Part shown: positions 45,909 through 55,237 of the stretch, one piece after another | Numbering within the stretch: position 1 is the stretch's first letter | Layout: every line of letters starts with the position of its first letter | Assembly (NCBI GenBank): GCA_003149575.1 | Contig: QCWG01000001.1 | Coordinates: forward strand, 1,021,183 to 1,085,182 | Direction of reading: 5' to 3' | Length of the DNA stretch: 64,000 nt | Source of the DNA: Altererythrobacter sp. XM-24bin4 | Lineage (GTDB): Bacteria > Pseudomonadota > Alphaproteobacteria > Sphingomonadales > Sphingomonadaceae | The notes under the pieces: model-generated | The model's database searches: none | The model's input: only the letters and a program-made list of their open reading frames with translations | What the model was told of the DNA's origin: nothing | Translations under genes and position numbers: made by a program

Positions 45909-46263
45909 TGGCTACAAAAGTAAATTTGTCCGAGAAATTCGCCTTGTTTTCAGAACATTGGGCACCCCCCTTGCTGCACGGTACAATGGCAACGAGGTGC
46001 CCTTGTGCAAGGTCGAGGGCGAATATCACTGGCACCAGCATCCTGACACCGATGAGCTGTTCCTAGTTATCGAAGGCGAGCTCGATATGGAGTTGCGCGA
46101 CCGGACCGAGAATCTTGTACAAGGGGACCTGATTGTCGTCCCGCGCGGGACTGAACACCGCCCCTGCGCGCGCAAGGGTGAGGTCAAGCTGTTCGTGATG
46201 GATGCAGATGGCACACCGAACACCGGCGATGGGGAAACGGCATTCAAACCCATCGAAGTCTAA
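45908..46263 (+). pseudogene. Cupin domain protein, frameshifted
   Basis: The gene starts at ATG 45908, sharing one base with the frmA stop, and reads KVNLSEKFALFSEHWAPP in that frame. It then meets a six-C tract (45965-45970), and the rest of the protein continues in the next frame: AARYNGNEVPLCKVEGEY, then WHQHPDTDELFLVIEGEL and VVPRGTEHRP. The cupin metal motif with WHQHPDTDE and Glu is intact. One added C would join both parts into a protein of about 118 residues. It may be a real frameshift, a phase-variable tract or a sequencing undercall. The downstream frame alone could start within frmA. Confidence 0.78.
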
Positions 46264-46275
46264 GCCTGCGCTAGT

Positions 46276-47286
46276 TCAGGCCTGCACAACCTTCTGTTCG
46301 ATCGCGCCAAAGATTGAGTGATTGTCACGATCGCGCATTTCCACGCGCACCTGATCACCCGGCTTCATGAATGGCGTCTTGGGTGCGCCATCATAGATCG
46401 TTTCGATCATGCGGATTTCCGCGATGCAGCTGTAGCCTAGCCCGCCTTCGCTGACCGGCTTGCCCGGGCCACCATCCGCGCCTTTGTTCGAAATCGTGCC
46501 TGAGCCGATGATCGCGCCGGCACCTAGATTGCGCGTTTTTGCCGCGTGAGCGACCAATTGCGCCATGTTGAAGGTGGCATCCACGCCCACTTCGGCACGG
46601 CCAAAGGCTTCGCCATTGTAATCGACCATCAGCGGCAAGTGGATCAGCGTATCCTTCCACGCATCGCCCAGCTCATCTGGCGTCACACAGACTGGCGAGA
46701 ATGCGCTGGAAGGCTTGGACTGGAAGAAGCCGAAACCCTTGGCGAGTTCGCCCGGGATCAGCCCGCGCAAGCTCACGTCATTGACCAGCATCACCAGCTT
46801 GATGTGTTTTGCTGCGTCCTCTGCCGATACGCCCATGGGCACATCGTCGGTGATCACCGCCACTTCGCCTTCCATGTCGCATCCCCAGGCAGTGTCGCCC
46901 AGCGGAATGTCTTCGCGCGGGGCCAGGAAACTGTCGCTGCCCCCCTGATACATCAGCGGATCGTGATAGAAGCTTTCCGGTACTTTGGCATCGCGCGCTT
47001 TGCGCACCAGCTCGACGTGGTTGATGTATGCACTGCCATCGGCCCATTGGTACGCGCGCGGCAGCGGCGAATGGGCTTCGCGTTCGTGGAAGCGTTCGCA
47101 CGGCACCGCCTCATGCTCGACATCCATGGCCAGCACTTCGAGCTTGGGAGCGATTTCCTCCCAATTATCAAGCGCTGCCTGCAATGTCGGCGCGATATTG
47201 TCCGCCGCGCAGTAGCGGGTGAGGTCTTTCGATACGACGACGAGCTTACCGTCGCGGGTTCCGTCATTAAGTGAGGCGAGTTTCAT
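46276..47286 (-). CDS. Fumarylacetoacetate hydrolase family protein
   Basis: The 336-residue protein has an N-terminal domain (LASLNDGTRDGKLVVVSKDL) and a C-terminal FAH domain with the metal-binding WGCDMEGEVAVITDD near 143-157, LVNDVSLRGLIP and IIGSGTISNKG near 265-275. It is the type of fumarylacetoacetase found with maleylacetoacetate isomerase. It splits fumarylacetoacetate to fumarate and acetoacetate in tyrosine breakdown, the last step. ATG 47286 overlaps the isomerase stop by 4 bases, showing one operon. Confidence 0.92.
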   Translation of the reverse strand: MKLASLNDGTRDGKLVVVSKDLTRYCAADNIAPTLQAALDNWEEIAPKLEVLAMDVEHEAVPCERFHEREAHSPLPRAYQWADGSAYINHVELVRKARDAKVPESFYHDPLMYQGGSDSFLAPREDIPLGDTAWGCDMEGEVAVITDDVPMGVSAEDAAKHIKLVMLVNDVSLRGLIPGELAKGFGFFQSKPSSAFSPVCVTPDELGDAWKDTLIHLPLMVDYNGEAFGRAEVGVDATFNMAQLVAHAAKTRNLGAGAIIGSGTISNKGADGGPGKPVSEGGLGYSCIAEIRMIETIYDGAPKTPFMKPGDQVRVEMRDRDNHSIFGAIEQKVVQA

Positions 47287-47927
47287 GAGGACATCTCGGG
47301 ATTATCTGGTTGATTGTCTGGGTGCGCGCGCTGGAACTCAGGCAGGGCGAGGCATGCTTGCGCAATGCGCGCGATATGTGGTTTGTCGCTGAAATCGAAT
47401 TGGAAGCGTTCCGCATTGTAGAACTGCGGCAACAGCACGACCTCGAAGAAGCCGGGCCTGTCGAACAGGAAATCGCCCGTTCCGAGCTGCGCCAGCCGCG
47501 CTTCCAGTGGCGCGAATGTACGCGCCAGCCAGTGGCGATACCAAATGTCGATCTCTTCCTGCGAATGGCCGAGCGGATCCTTGAGATACTTCAGCACCGG
47601 CAGGTTGTTCACGGCGTGCGTCTCGGTTGCGATCGCATAGGCAAGCTCGCGCGCGGTGTAGCGGTCTTCTAGATCGGCTGGCAGCAGAAAGTTTTCAGGA
47701 TAGGCTTCATCCAGCCATTCGATCTGCGCCATGGATTGGGCACGGTCGAACCCGTCAGCCTCTAGCATCGGCACGCTACCAAACGGGTTGCGGCTGGTGA
47801 AGGCTTCACCCTTCTGCTCGGACGTCAGCAGGTTCACCGGGATATACTCGTAGTCGATCCCTTTCAGCTCCAGCGCGATGCGCAAGCGATAGGTCGTCGA
47901 ACTGCGGAAGTAGCCATACAGTTTCAT
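47283..47927 (-). CDS. maiA: Maleylacetoacetate isomerase (zeta-class GST)
   Basis: The 214-residue protein has the GST fold with YGYFRSSTTYRLRIALELKG at residues about 4-23, NPFGSVPMLEADG near 50 and a helical C-terminal domain. Zeta-class enzymes carry SSCSWRVRIAL, so SSTTYRLRIAL keeps the Ser pair but has Thr in place of the Cys. It isomerises maleylacetoacetate to fumarylacetoacetate using glutathione. The start is ATG 47927, or a GTG one codon earlier. AGGAG lies 9 bases upstream of the ATG. It is the first gene of the FAH operon. Confidence 0.92.
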   Translation of the reverse strand: MKLYGYFRSSTTYRLRIALELKGIDYEYIPVNLLTSEQKGEAFTSRNPFGSVPMLEADGFDRAQSMAQIEWLDEAYPENFLLPADLEDRYTARELAYAIATETHAVNNLPVLKYLKDPLGHSQEEIDIWYRHWLARTFAPLEARLAQLGTGDFLFDRPGFFEVVLLPQFYNAERFQFDFSDKPHIARIAQACLALPEFQRAHPDNQPDNPEMSS

Positions 47928-48102
47928 CACGCAGAACTCCTACAGGATGGAACACTGTTCAGGGGTGGAAAAGTCATCCGTTTTTCAGGGACTTGCAAAA
48001 TGCGCTTGTTGTAGCATGTAGGGCGCAATGCTGGATTGGCACGTATGCCTGTCCTATGCCAGTTCTTGGCAGCGTAGGACAGCAACTCGCGCGTTTCCTT
48101 CA

Positions 48103-49287
48103 TCAAAACGCCGCGATCCCCGTAATCCCGCGACCCAAGATCAGAGCGTGGACATCATGTGTACCTTCATAGGTGTTGACCGTTTCAAGGTTCACCATGT
48201 GGCGGATCACCTGATATTCCCCGCTGATGCCATTGCCGCCATGCATGTCGCGCGCCTGACGCGCGATATCGAGCGCTTTACCGACATTGTTGCGCTTGAC
48301 CACGCTGATCATGTCCGGCGCAAAGCGGCCTTCGTCCATCAGGCGACCGACGCGAAGCGAGCCTTGCAGGCCCAGCGCGATGTCGGTCAGCATATCTGCC
48401 AGCTTCTTTTGGTAAAGCTGCGTTCCGGCCAGCGGGCGGCCAAACTGTTTGCGATCCAGCCCGTATTGCCGCGCAGCGTGCATGCAGAATTCGGCTGCGC
48501 CCATCGCGCCCCAGCTAATCCCATAGCGTGCGCGGTTGAGACACCCGAAGGGACCTTTCAGGCCTTGCACATTGGGCAGCAGCGCATCCGCACCTACCTT
48601 CACATCATCCATCATGATCATGCCAGTGGTGCTGGCGCGCAGTGAAATCTTGCCTTCGATCTTGGGCGCGGAAAGCCCCTTCATGCCCTTTTCCAGCACA
48701 AAGCCGCTAATGCCGCCGCCATGCTCTTCGCTTTTTGCCCAGACCACGAACACATCGGCGAAAGGCGCGTTCGAAATCCAGGTCTTGGAACCATTGAGGA
48801 CATATCCATCGCCGTCCTTCTTCGCGACGGTCTTCATGCCAGCAGGGTCAGAACCTGCGTCGGGCTCGGTCAGGCCAAAGCAGCCGATCAGCTGGCCCGA
48901 GGCGAGGCCGGGCAAGTATTTGCGGCGCTGTTCTTCCGATCCGTATTCATAGATCGGGAACATCACGAGCGATGATTGGACCGAAGCCATCGAGCGATAC
49001 CCGCTGTCGACGCGTTCGATCTCGCGCGCAATCAATCCGTACGCAACATAGCCAGCGCCTGCGCCGCCGTATTCCTCCGGAATGGTTGCGCCCAGCAGGC
49101 CCGCCTGGCCAAACATCGGGAAAAGTTCGGGTGCGTCGATTTCGTCAGCGAAAGCTTTTATTACGCGCGGCTGCAACTCGCTTTGTGCAAAGCCATGCGC
49201 GGCATCACGGATCATCCGCTCGTCTTCGGTCAGCTGGGTTTCCAGATCAAAGGGATCTTCCCAGTTAAACGGCACCATTCCGGCCAT
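48103..49287 (-). CDS. gcdH: Glutaryl-CoA dehydrogenase
   Basis: The 394-residue acyl-CoA dehydrogenase family protein has features of glutaryl-CoA dehydrogenase: [21 protein letters not shown] at the start, [19 protein letters not shown] near 140, [17 protein letters not shown] near 215, and [18 protein letters not shown] at the end with the catalytic Glu. It oxidatively decarboxylates glutaryl-CoA to crotonyl-CoA in lysine and tryptophan breakdown. ATG 49287 has AGGAG seven bases upstream. A 6-base hairpin dyad (CCATTC/GAATGG, 49316-49331) lies in its leader. No other lysine-degradation gene is adjacent. Confidence 0.94.
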   Translation of the reverse strand: MAGMVPFNWEDPFDLETQLTEDERMIRDAAHGFAQSELQPRVIKAFADEIDAPELFPMFGQAGLLGATIPEEYGGAGAGYVAYGLIAREIERVDSGYRSMASVQSSLVMFPIYEYGSEEQRRKYLPGLASGQLIGCFGLTEPDAGSDPAGMKTVAKKDGDGYVLNGSKTWISNAPFADVFVVWAKSEEHGGGISGFVLEKGMKGLSAPKIEGKISLRASTTGMIMMDDVKVGADALLPNVQGLKGPFGCLNRARYGISWGAMGAAEFCMHAARQYGLDRKQFGRPLAGTQLYQKKLADMLTDIALGLQGSLRVGRLMDEGRFAPDMISVVKRNNVGKALDIARQARDMHGGNGISGEYQVIRHMVNLETVNTYEGTHDVHALILGRGITGIAAF

Positions 49288-49450
49288 TAGTTACTCCTGA
49301 AACTATTTTACGGCTCCATTCGCAGGAATGGCGTGCGGCGACAAGTCTTGTCTAGCGATTCAAGAGTGTGCGTGAAAGGGGCGATGCGGAAGGCGCGAAT
49401 GAGCACATTCCCTATCGAGGTTTCTCTCTTGAACCGGTGTCGCGACTGGT

Positions 49451-49948
49451 TCAGCCGTTCTGGCCAAACTTGCTTGTAAAGCCGGCCTCGTCGCCTGCAC
49501 TCAACAGTTTGGCTTGCTCCACCCATGCATCGCGGCGGATGCGCCCCTGGAAGCGCCCGAGGTGGGCATCGATGCGCTCGATATCCGCATCATTCCATGC
49601 GGCAATATCTGCGAAACGCGTCACGCCTTGTTCGCGCAGCAATGTCGCGATCTTGGGTCCAAGGCCTTTAATCCGGGTCAGGTCATCGGCGCCGGCTGGA
49701 GTTGGCGCGGTAACCGAAGCTGGTGCGGGGCCAGCGTCAAGAGGCGGCGCAGGTGTGCCTGCATCAATCAGCGCCTGATTACGGCTCGCGCGCTCTGCGC
49801 CTTCATCGAGCACGTCCCTGGTCGAGCTCTCTCGCACAACCTTGGCCTTGCGGTTGGCGCGGCCAATCAGCCAGACAATTGCGATCGCGACCACAAATCC
49901 GATCGCGATATAGACTCCATAGGCTTCCAGAATTTCAGCAGCAGTCAT
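49451..49948 (-). CDS. Membrane-anchored helix-hairpin-helix protein
   Basis: The 165-residue protein has one N-terminal transmembrane helix (about 11-31, VYIAIGFVVAIAIVWLIG), a Pro/Ala-rich linker (about 60-88) and a C-terminal helix-hairpin-helix domain. That domain shows LTRIKGLGPKIATLLREQG, FADIAAW and IDAHLGRFQGRIRRDAWVEQ. Such domains often bind DNA without sequence preference, and this arrangement is found in uncharacterised proteins. No nuclease motif is seen. It may link DNA or another partner to the membrane. ATG 49948 has GAGGAAG upstream. The next gene upstream, the flippase, ends 15 bases before it. Confidence 0.75.
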   Translation of the reverse strand: MTAAEILEAYGVYIAIGFVVAIAIVWLIGRANRKAKVVRESSTRDVLDEGAERASRNQALIDAGTPAPPLDAGPAPASVTAPTPAGADDLTRIKGLGPKIATLLREQGVTRFADIAAWNDADIERIDAHLGRFQGRIRRDAWVEQAKLLSAGDEAGFTSKFGQNG

Positions 49949-49963
49949 CAATCAACATCTTCC

Positions 49964-51475
49964 TCAGCTCGGCGTGTCACCGCCAACATTCTTGCGAAAC
50001 AGCAGCCGGTCTTCTTCGCCGAATCCCTTGCGCCAGATCACAAAGCCATAAGTTGCCAGAATCGCCGGAATGCCGAAGATCAACTCCATCCATTCGGGCA
50101 ATTGCGTGAACGCGAAGCCCACAATTACCGCAGGCGCGGTTGCCCATACAAGGCCCCAGCGCCAATTGCTGACCGGCGCTTTAAGCAGATTCTTGAGCAG
50201 CAATGCCTTTATCAGGCTGGAGGCGCCGAGCGCCAGGAACAGTGCGCCAGCGGCGCCAGCGGCTTTGAAGCCTTCGTCCAGCTGCAGATACTCTGCCAGC
50301 ATGATGAGGCCAATAGTCAGCGCGGCTTGAAGCGCGATGATCCCGATTGAAATCGCGAGGTTACGTTTGCGCGCAATATAGACCAGCACGCTTTCGGAAA
50401 CGACCGCCATCGAAGCAACGACTTCGGCGGCAAGCAGGATTGCGAGCGCGCCTGTGCCGCCGACAATTGCCGGGCCGCCAAGCCCCATCACCGCTTCGCC
50501 AGGAATGGCCAGCGCAAGCGCAATCGCAGCCTGAACCGCAATGATCCAGAACCCGACCTGGCGCACTTGCGCCGCGATCGCGTCCATATTGCCGATCTTC
50601 AGGTTCTTGGTCACAACTGGAGACAGAATGGGTTCAAAGCTGGACTTCAGCTTTTGCGGCAGAGTGGCGATTTCTTTCGCGAAGAAGTAGATGCCCACTG
50701 CGCGCTCTGACGTGAATTGACCAAGCAAGAACACATCGAGCAATCGCGTACTGCGCTCGATCACGTCGGCGCCGGAAAGCGGTAAGGCCCGCAGGACCAT
50801 CGAACCAAGATAGCGCGGGCGGGGGCGCCATCCATCAGGCAAGCCGTAAGTGCGGATGAATGACCACAAGGCTGTCAGAAGCGCGGCATAAATCGCAACG
50901 ACAAAGGCGAGTGCCAGCCCGCTCTCGCGTGCGCCGGGTATGTAAAAGAATGCGAGCACAGCGATTGACTTGACCCATGGCTCGATAAGCGCGCGTGCGC
51001 GTACGGTTGTGGTAATATCATATCGATAGGCCTGCGCGGCGAGCAAGATCTCGGTCAGCGCAAAGGCAGGGATCGCTGCCACCATCAGGATGTCAAGCGG
51101 GCCGTTGACGCCGTTCGGGAACATGATTGCTGGAAAGATCAGTACAATCACTGCCGCCAAAGCGGACACGATGAGTGCGGCCAGCATCCCGTCGAACACG
51201 AGATTAACGGGTTTCTGAGCGTCTTGATCGGCCCCTTCGGTCAATCGTTGTGCAAGCCCGCGCTTCTCGCCCAGAGCGCAGAACAGCGCGAATATCTCGA
51301 TAATGACGAAGGCCGATGCGAAGCGGCCCATGTCTTCGACGCCATACAAGCGGTAGCCAATGAACAGGAACGGGATGCCGCCGATCAAGCGGATCAGGAA
51401 GCCAAGCGTGTTGGTTCGCCCGCCCTTGGCGAGAGTTGCCATGTCGTCTTTGTGTGCAGAATCAGCGCTGCTCAC
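49964..51475 (-). CDS. Polysaccharide/oligosaccharide flippase (MOP superfamily)
   Basis: The 503-residue membrane protein has about 12-14 hydrophobic helices and the polysaccharide-export pattern. Two features support this: an early GFLIRLIGGIPFLFIGYRLY segment, and a central IERSTRLLDVFLLGQF segment followed by an amphipathic stretch containing LKSSFEPILSPVV. MOP-family proteins move lipid-linked oligosaccharides or O-antigen units across the inner membrane. No glycosyltransferase is next to it, so the substrate is unknown. Its start overlaps the gpsA stop by 4 bases, so it is co-transcribed with gpsA and tsaD. Confidence 0.85.
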   Translation of the reverse strand: MSSADSAHKDDMATLAKGGRTNTLGFLIRLIGGIPFLFIGYRLYGVEDMGRFASAFVIIEIFALFCALGEKRGLAQRLTEGADQDAQKPVNLVFDGMLAALIVSALAAVIVLIFPAIMFPNGVNGPLDILMVAAIPAFALTEILLAAQAYRYDITTTVRARALIEPWVKSIAVLAFFYIPGARESGLALAFVVAIYAALLTALWSFIRTYGLPDGWRPRPRYLGSMVLRALPLSGADVIERSTRLLDVFLLGQFTSERAVGIYFFAKEIATLPQKLKSSFEPILSPVVTKNLKIGNMDAIAAQVRQVGFWIIAVQAAIALALAIPGEAVMGLGGPAIVGGTGALAILLAAEVVASMAVVSESVLVYIARKRNLAISIGIIALQAALTIGLIMLAEYLQLDEGFKAAGAAGALFLALGASSLIKALLLKNLLKAPVSNWRWGLVWATAPAVIVGFAFTQLPEWMELIFGIPAILATYGFVIWRKGFGEEDRLLFRKNVGGDTPS

Positions 51476-52473
51476 ACAGGCTCGCCCTGTTCGGTGGTCA
51501 ATGGCCGTGCGAGTAGTTGCGCAACAACTTTGGCAGGGGTTGCGCCGCCCAGGATGGCATTGACCGCTTCAACGATAGGCATATCGATTTCGCGTCCTTG
51601 CGCCAGTTCATGCAGGACGGGGGCCGTGTGCGCCCCTTCGGCAACTGTCTTGCGATCCGCCATCAATTCGGCCGCGCTTTTGCCTTCGCCCAGCGCTTTG
51701 CCCAGCGAGAAGTTACGGCTCGACGTACTGCTGCAAGTCAAAACCAGATCGCCCAGACCGCACAGACCCGACAGCGTGTCACGCTGCCCGCCCAACGCCT
51801 GCCCGAAACGCAGCATTTCGGCATAGCCACGCGCGATCAGCGCCGCACGTGCGTTCTGGCCCAGGCCAAGCCCGTCCACCACGCCGCACGCGATTGCGAG
51901 CACATTCTTGATCGACCCGCCGATCTCGGCTCCGGTCACATCCTCTGTGAAATAGGGGCGGAAAGTCGGCCGCGCGATAGCAGTGATCAGCCGATCCCAT
52001 TGTGCTTCACCGCCAGTGCAGGCGAGTGTGACTGCCGTGGGCAGGCCGGCGGCAACTTCATGTGCAAATGTCGGGCCGGACAGAACGGCAATTTCACTGT
52101 CAGGCAGCGCGTCCTTCGCGACATTGTTCATCAAGCGGCCGGTGCCCGCTTCGATACCCTTGCTGCACAGCACAAGATCGCCCGGCGCCTTGGGCATCTG
52201 CCTTAGCACGCTGCCGAGATGCTGAGCGGGCGTGACGGCGAAAACAATTTCAAGCTCGGCAAACTCGCTCAGATCGCTTGTCGCGCGGATGGTTTCAGCA
52301 AGTTTGGCCGACGCCAGATAGGTTGTGTTGCGGTGCGTGCTGTTGATCTCTTCGACTACGTCAGGCTCCAGCGCCCAAAGCACCACATCACGGCCATCAC
52401 TGGCCAGCATTTGCGCCAAGGCCGTACCCCATGCGCCTGCGCCAAGGACACCCACCGGTCGGTGAGAGGTCAT
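51472..52473 (-). CDS. gpsA: Glycerol-3-phosphate dehydrogenase (NAD(P)+)
   Basis: The 333-residue protein has the N-terminal nucleotide motif [17 protein letters not shown] (residues 7-23), and [20 protein letters not shown] near 148. [34 protein letters not shown] near 193-226 contains the catalytic lysine. It reduces dihydroxyacetone phosphate to sn-glycerol-3-phosphate for phospholipid synthesis, the reverse of GlpD, in the cytoplasm. ATG 52473 overlaps the tsaD stop (ATGA at 52470-52473), which rules out the longer start at 52590. A flippase gene follows with a 4-base overlap. Confidence 0.96.
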   Translation of the reverse strand: MTSHRPVGVLGAGAWGTALAQMLASDGRDVVLWALEPDVVEEINSTHRNTTYLASAKLAETIRATSDLSEFAELEIVFAVTPAQHLGSVLRQMPKAPGDLVLCSKGIEAGTGRLMNNVAKDALPDSEIAVLSGPTFAHEVAAGLPTAVTLACTGGEAQWDRLITAIARPTFRPYFTEDVTGAEIGGSIKNVLAIACGVVDGLGLGQNARAALIARGYAEMLRFGQALGGQRDTLSGLCGLGDLVLTCSSTSSRNFSLGKALGEGKSAAELMADRKTVAEGAHTAPVLHELAQGREIDMPIVEAVNAILGGATPAKVVAQLLARPLTTEQGEPV

Positions 52474-53516
52474 GCTTTCACTCCTGCGCCGCGTACCGGC
52501 TCGGCTTGAGGGTCGAGCGGCCAGCGCGGACGCGCGGCGACATCCAGCGGATCGAAAACGCCAAGCGGCAAGCGTTCGCAGCCAGCCCAAGCGATCATCG
52601 CGGCATTATCGGTGCAAAGCGCCATTGGCGGCGCAGTGAAGCGCATGCCGTGCCGTTGAGCAAGCTTTTCCAGTGCAGTGCGGATGGTCTGGTTCGCGGC
52701 AACACCGCCTGCGACGACCAGATTGCCCGGCGTCTCGATACGTTCCAAGGCATATTCAAGCCGGTCAATCAGGCAATCGACGGCGGCTTGCTGGAAACTG
52801 GCCGCGATGTCTGCGTCGGTATGTTCGCCGCTGTTCTTAGCTCTCAAGACTGCGCTCTTGAGGCCGGCAAAAGAGAAATGCGGTTCTTTCGATCCCTTGA
52901 GCGGACGCGGCAATGGCACCGCTTGCGGATCGCCTTGCATGGCAAGCTTTTCCAATGCAGGCCCACCCGGATAGCCAAGGCCGAGCACCTTGGCGCTCTT
53001 GTCGAAGGCCTCGCCCAACGCGTCATCGATTGTGGTGGCTAATCGGCGATATTCACCGACGCCTTCGACCAGCAGAATCTGGCAATGCCCGCCGGAAACC
53101 AGCAGCAAAAGATAGGGGAATTCGAGGTCCGGATTCGCAAGGCGCGGGCTGAGCGCATGCCCTTCCAGATGATTGATCGCGAGCAGCGGTGTGTCAGACG
53201 CCATTGCAAGCGCCTTGGCCGTTACGAGGCCAACCATCACCCCGCCGATCAGACCGGGCCCCGCAGTCGCCGCAATCGCATCACAATCCGCCAGCGAAAG
53301 GCCCGCTTCGTCCATCACGGCTTTGAGCATCGGCGCGAGTTTTTCGGCGTGCGCGCGCGCGGCAATTTCGGGCACGACCCCGCCATAGGGTGCATGCTCT
53401 TCGATCTGTGAGGCGATTTTTTCGGCAATAATCGTCCAATCACTCGTAACCAGCGCCACGGCGGTTTCGTCGCAACTCGACTCAATGCCCAGAACTATTT
53501 TCGGCTTCGCGTTCAT
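52470..53516 (-). CDS. tsaD: tRNA N6-adenosine threonylcarbamoyltransferase
   Basis: The 348-residue ASKHA-fold protein has [15 protein letters not shown] at the start, [16 protein letters not shown] near 50, [15 protein letters not shown] near 82, and the metal-ligand motif [12 protein letters not shown] near 112. It has [10 protein letters not shown] near 135 and [15 protein letters not shown] near 272. It transfers threonylcarbamoyl to A37 of ANN-reading tRNAs, together with TsaB and TsaE. It is essential in most bacteria. hemC is divergent, 44 bases away. tsaD-gpsA coupling is usual in Alphaproteobacteria. Confidence 0.97.
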   Translation of the reverse strand: MNAKPKIVLGIESSCDETAVALVTSDWTIIAEKIASQIEEHAPYGGVVPEIAARAHAEKLAPMLKAVMDEAGLSLADCDAIAATAGPGLIGGVMVGLVTAKALAMASDTPLLAINHLEGHALSPRLANPDLEFPYLLLLVSGGHCQILLVEGVGEYRRLATTIDDALGEAFDKSAKVLGLGYPGGPALEKLAMQGDPQAVPLPRPLKGSKEPHFSFAGLKSAVLRAKNSGEHTDADIAASFQQAAVDCLIDRLEYALERIETPGNLVVAGGVAANQTIRTALEKLAQRHGMRFTAPPMALCTDNAAMIAWAGCERLPLGVFDPLDVAARPRWPLDPQAEPVRGAGVKA

Positions 53517-53560
53517 CGCGCTTTCCCTTAGAGGTTTGCGAGGTTAGAGCAAGCTCAGCG

Positions 53561-54496
53561 ATGAACGACGAAACACCAATTATCCGCCTGGGAACGCGCA
53601 ATTCCCCGCTGGCGATGGCGCAGGCCTATGAGACGCGGCGGCGACTATGCGGCGCGCATGGCTGGGATGAATCAAAGGTCGAATTGGTGCCGGTTGTGGC
53701 GAGCGGGGATAAAGTACTCGATCGTCCGCTGGCGGAAATCGGCGGCAAGGCGCTGTGGACCAAGGAGCTCGATCATTGGCTGCACGATGGCACAATCGAT
53801 GCCTCGGTTCATTCGATGAAAGATGTGGAGACGCTACGGCCCGGTACGCTGACAATCGCGGCGGTCATGCCGCGCGCGGACACCGCGGATAGTTTGGTTG
53901 GCGCAAAGTCGGTTGCGGACATCCCTGAAGGCGCGACAGTGGGAACCAGCGCGCCGCGCCGCGCGGCGCAGCTGCTGCATGCGCGGCCGGACTGCAAGGT
54001 TGTGTCGTTTCGCGGCAATGTCGCAACGCGGCTCGCCAAGCTGGAAAAAGGCGAGGCGGATTGCACTCTGCTGGCCTCTGCTGGACTTGATCGATTGGGA
54101 GAGGATTCGGTCGGCGCGCGGCTTGATCCTGAGATATGGTTGCCCGCGCCCGCGCAAGGCGCGATCGGGATCGAATGCCGCACCGATGATGCACAGACGC
54201 AAGAATTCTTGGCGGCAATAGACCACGCGCCGAGTCACCGCGCAGTCATGGCCGAACGCACTCTGCTAAAGGCACTGGGCGGAAACTGCCATAGCCCGAT
54301 CGCGATGCTGACCACAGCGCAGGATGATGTATTGGCGCTGCGCTGCGCCCTGTTCAGCCCGGATGGTCGTGAACGGATCGAAGCGACGCATAGCGGCTCA
54401 GCGGAGGACCTCGCATGGGTCGCGGCCATGGGGAGAGAACTGATCGCGCGCCTTACGCCCGGCATGGCACCACATTTCGGGCAACACGAGGTGTGA
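53561..54496 (+). CDS. hemC: Porphobilinogen deaminase (hydroxymethylbilane synthase)
   Basis: The 311-residue protein has RLGTRNSPLAMAQAYETRR near the start, DASVHSMKDVETLRPG with the catalytic Asp near 85, and TSAPRRAAQLLHARPDCKV near 127. The cofactor-bearing Cys is in KALGGNCHSPIAML near 244. It joins four porphobilinogen units into hydroxymethylbilane for haem and cobalamin synthesis. Its stop overlaps the hemD GTG start (GTGA at 54493-54496), so the two are translationally coupled. It is divergent from tsaD. Confidence 0.97.
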   Translation: MNDETPIIRLGTRNSPLAMAQAYETRRRLCGAHGWDESKVELVPVVASGDKVLDRPLAEIGGKALWTKELDHWLHDGTIDASVHSMKDVETLRPGTLTIAAVMPRADTADSLVGAKSVADIPEGATVGTSAPRRAAQLLHARPDCKVVSFRGNVATRLAKLEKGEADCTLLASAGLDRLGEDSVGARLDPEIWLPAPAQGAIGIECRTDDAQTQEFLAAIDHAPSHRAVMAERTLLKALGGNCHSPIAMLTTAQDDVLALRCALFSPDGRERIEATHSGSAEDLAWVAAMGRELIARLTPGMAPHFGQHEV

Positions 54497-55173
54497 CAAA
54501 GGCCTTCGCCATCCGGCCCGAGCCGGGGCTTTCCAAGACCATCGCAGCGGGTGCGGCGCGCGCGCTACCCATCGCTGGGGTAGCGCTTTTCAAAGTGATA
54601 CCGAGTGGTTGGACTTTGCCGGATCTGGAGGCATTTGATGCACTTCTGGTGGGAAGCGCCAATGCCTTCCGCCATGGCGGGGACAAGCTTTCCGCTCTCA
54701 CTCATCTACCGGTCCTCGCCGTAGGGCAAACGACCGCGGATGCCGCGCGTGACGCTGGCTTTACGGTCGCACGGGTCGGTTCTGGCGGATTGCAGCAAGT
54801 ACTCGACGGGATCGGCGGCGATTTTCAGCATCTCTTGCGCCTTTCAGGCGAAGATCATGTGACGCTTTCCTCTCCCGCTGATGTGCAGATCACCGAACGC
54901 ATCGTCTATCGGATTGGCAAGGTCGACTTGCCAGAAGAGGTCGCGGCGCAACTATCCAAGGGGGCGCTTGTCCTGTTGCACTCAGCCGAGGCGGCGCAGC
55001 ACTTCGTGAATGAATGCAATCGTTTGGGCGTTGATCGGACGCATGTTTCGCTTTGTGCGCTGGGCCCGCGCATTCTCGAACCGGTCGGAGAGGGTTGGCA
55101 AGCGGCGCGCGCGGCTGCTAGTCCCAACGAGAACGATCTCTTGGCCTTGGCAATTGCAATGTGCCAAGAATAA
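54493..55173 (+). CDS. hemD: Uroporphyrinogen-III synthase
   Basis: The 226-residue protein is sequence-divergent, as HemD usually is. Recognisable points are the start AFAIRPEPGLSKTIAAGAAR, the strand-turn FDALLVGSANAFRHGG near 59, LAVGQTTADAARDAGF near 80, and LLHSAEAAQHF near 162. It closes hydroxymethylbilane to uroporphyrinogen III with inversion of ring D. Its place directly after hemC with a GTGA overlap settles the call. The start is GTG 54493, not the longer ATG at 54415. Confidence 0.92.
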   Translation: MTKAFAIRPEPGLSKTIAAGAARALPIAGVALFKVIPSGWTLPDLEAFDALLVGSANAFRHGGDKLSALTHLPVLAVGQTTADAARDAGFTVARVGSGGLQQVLDGIGGDFQHLLRLSGEDHVTLSSPADVQITERIVYRIGKVDLPEEVAAQLSKGALVLLHSAEAAQHFVNECNRLGVDRTHVSLCALGPRILEPVGEGWQAARAAASPNENDLLALAIAMCQE

Positions 55174-55237
55174 GACCGGGACAGAGTGATGGTGGTTAAA
55201 GGCTGGCGAAAGCCTGTGGGTCGTAGAACGGAAAAAT

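Noticed and set aside
48051..48080. Inverted repeat GTCCTA/TAGGAC with inner TGCCA/TGGCA between gcdH and maiA
   Set aside because: The stem has an asymmetric bulge and no T-run on either strand, so a terminator call is not supported. Its role is unknown.
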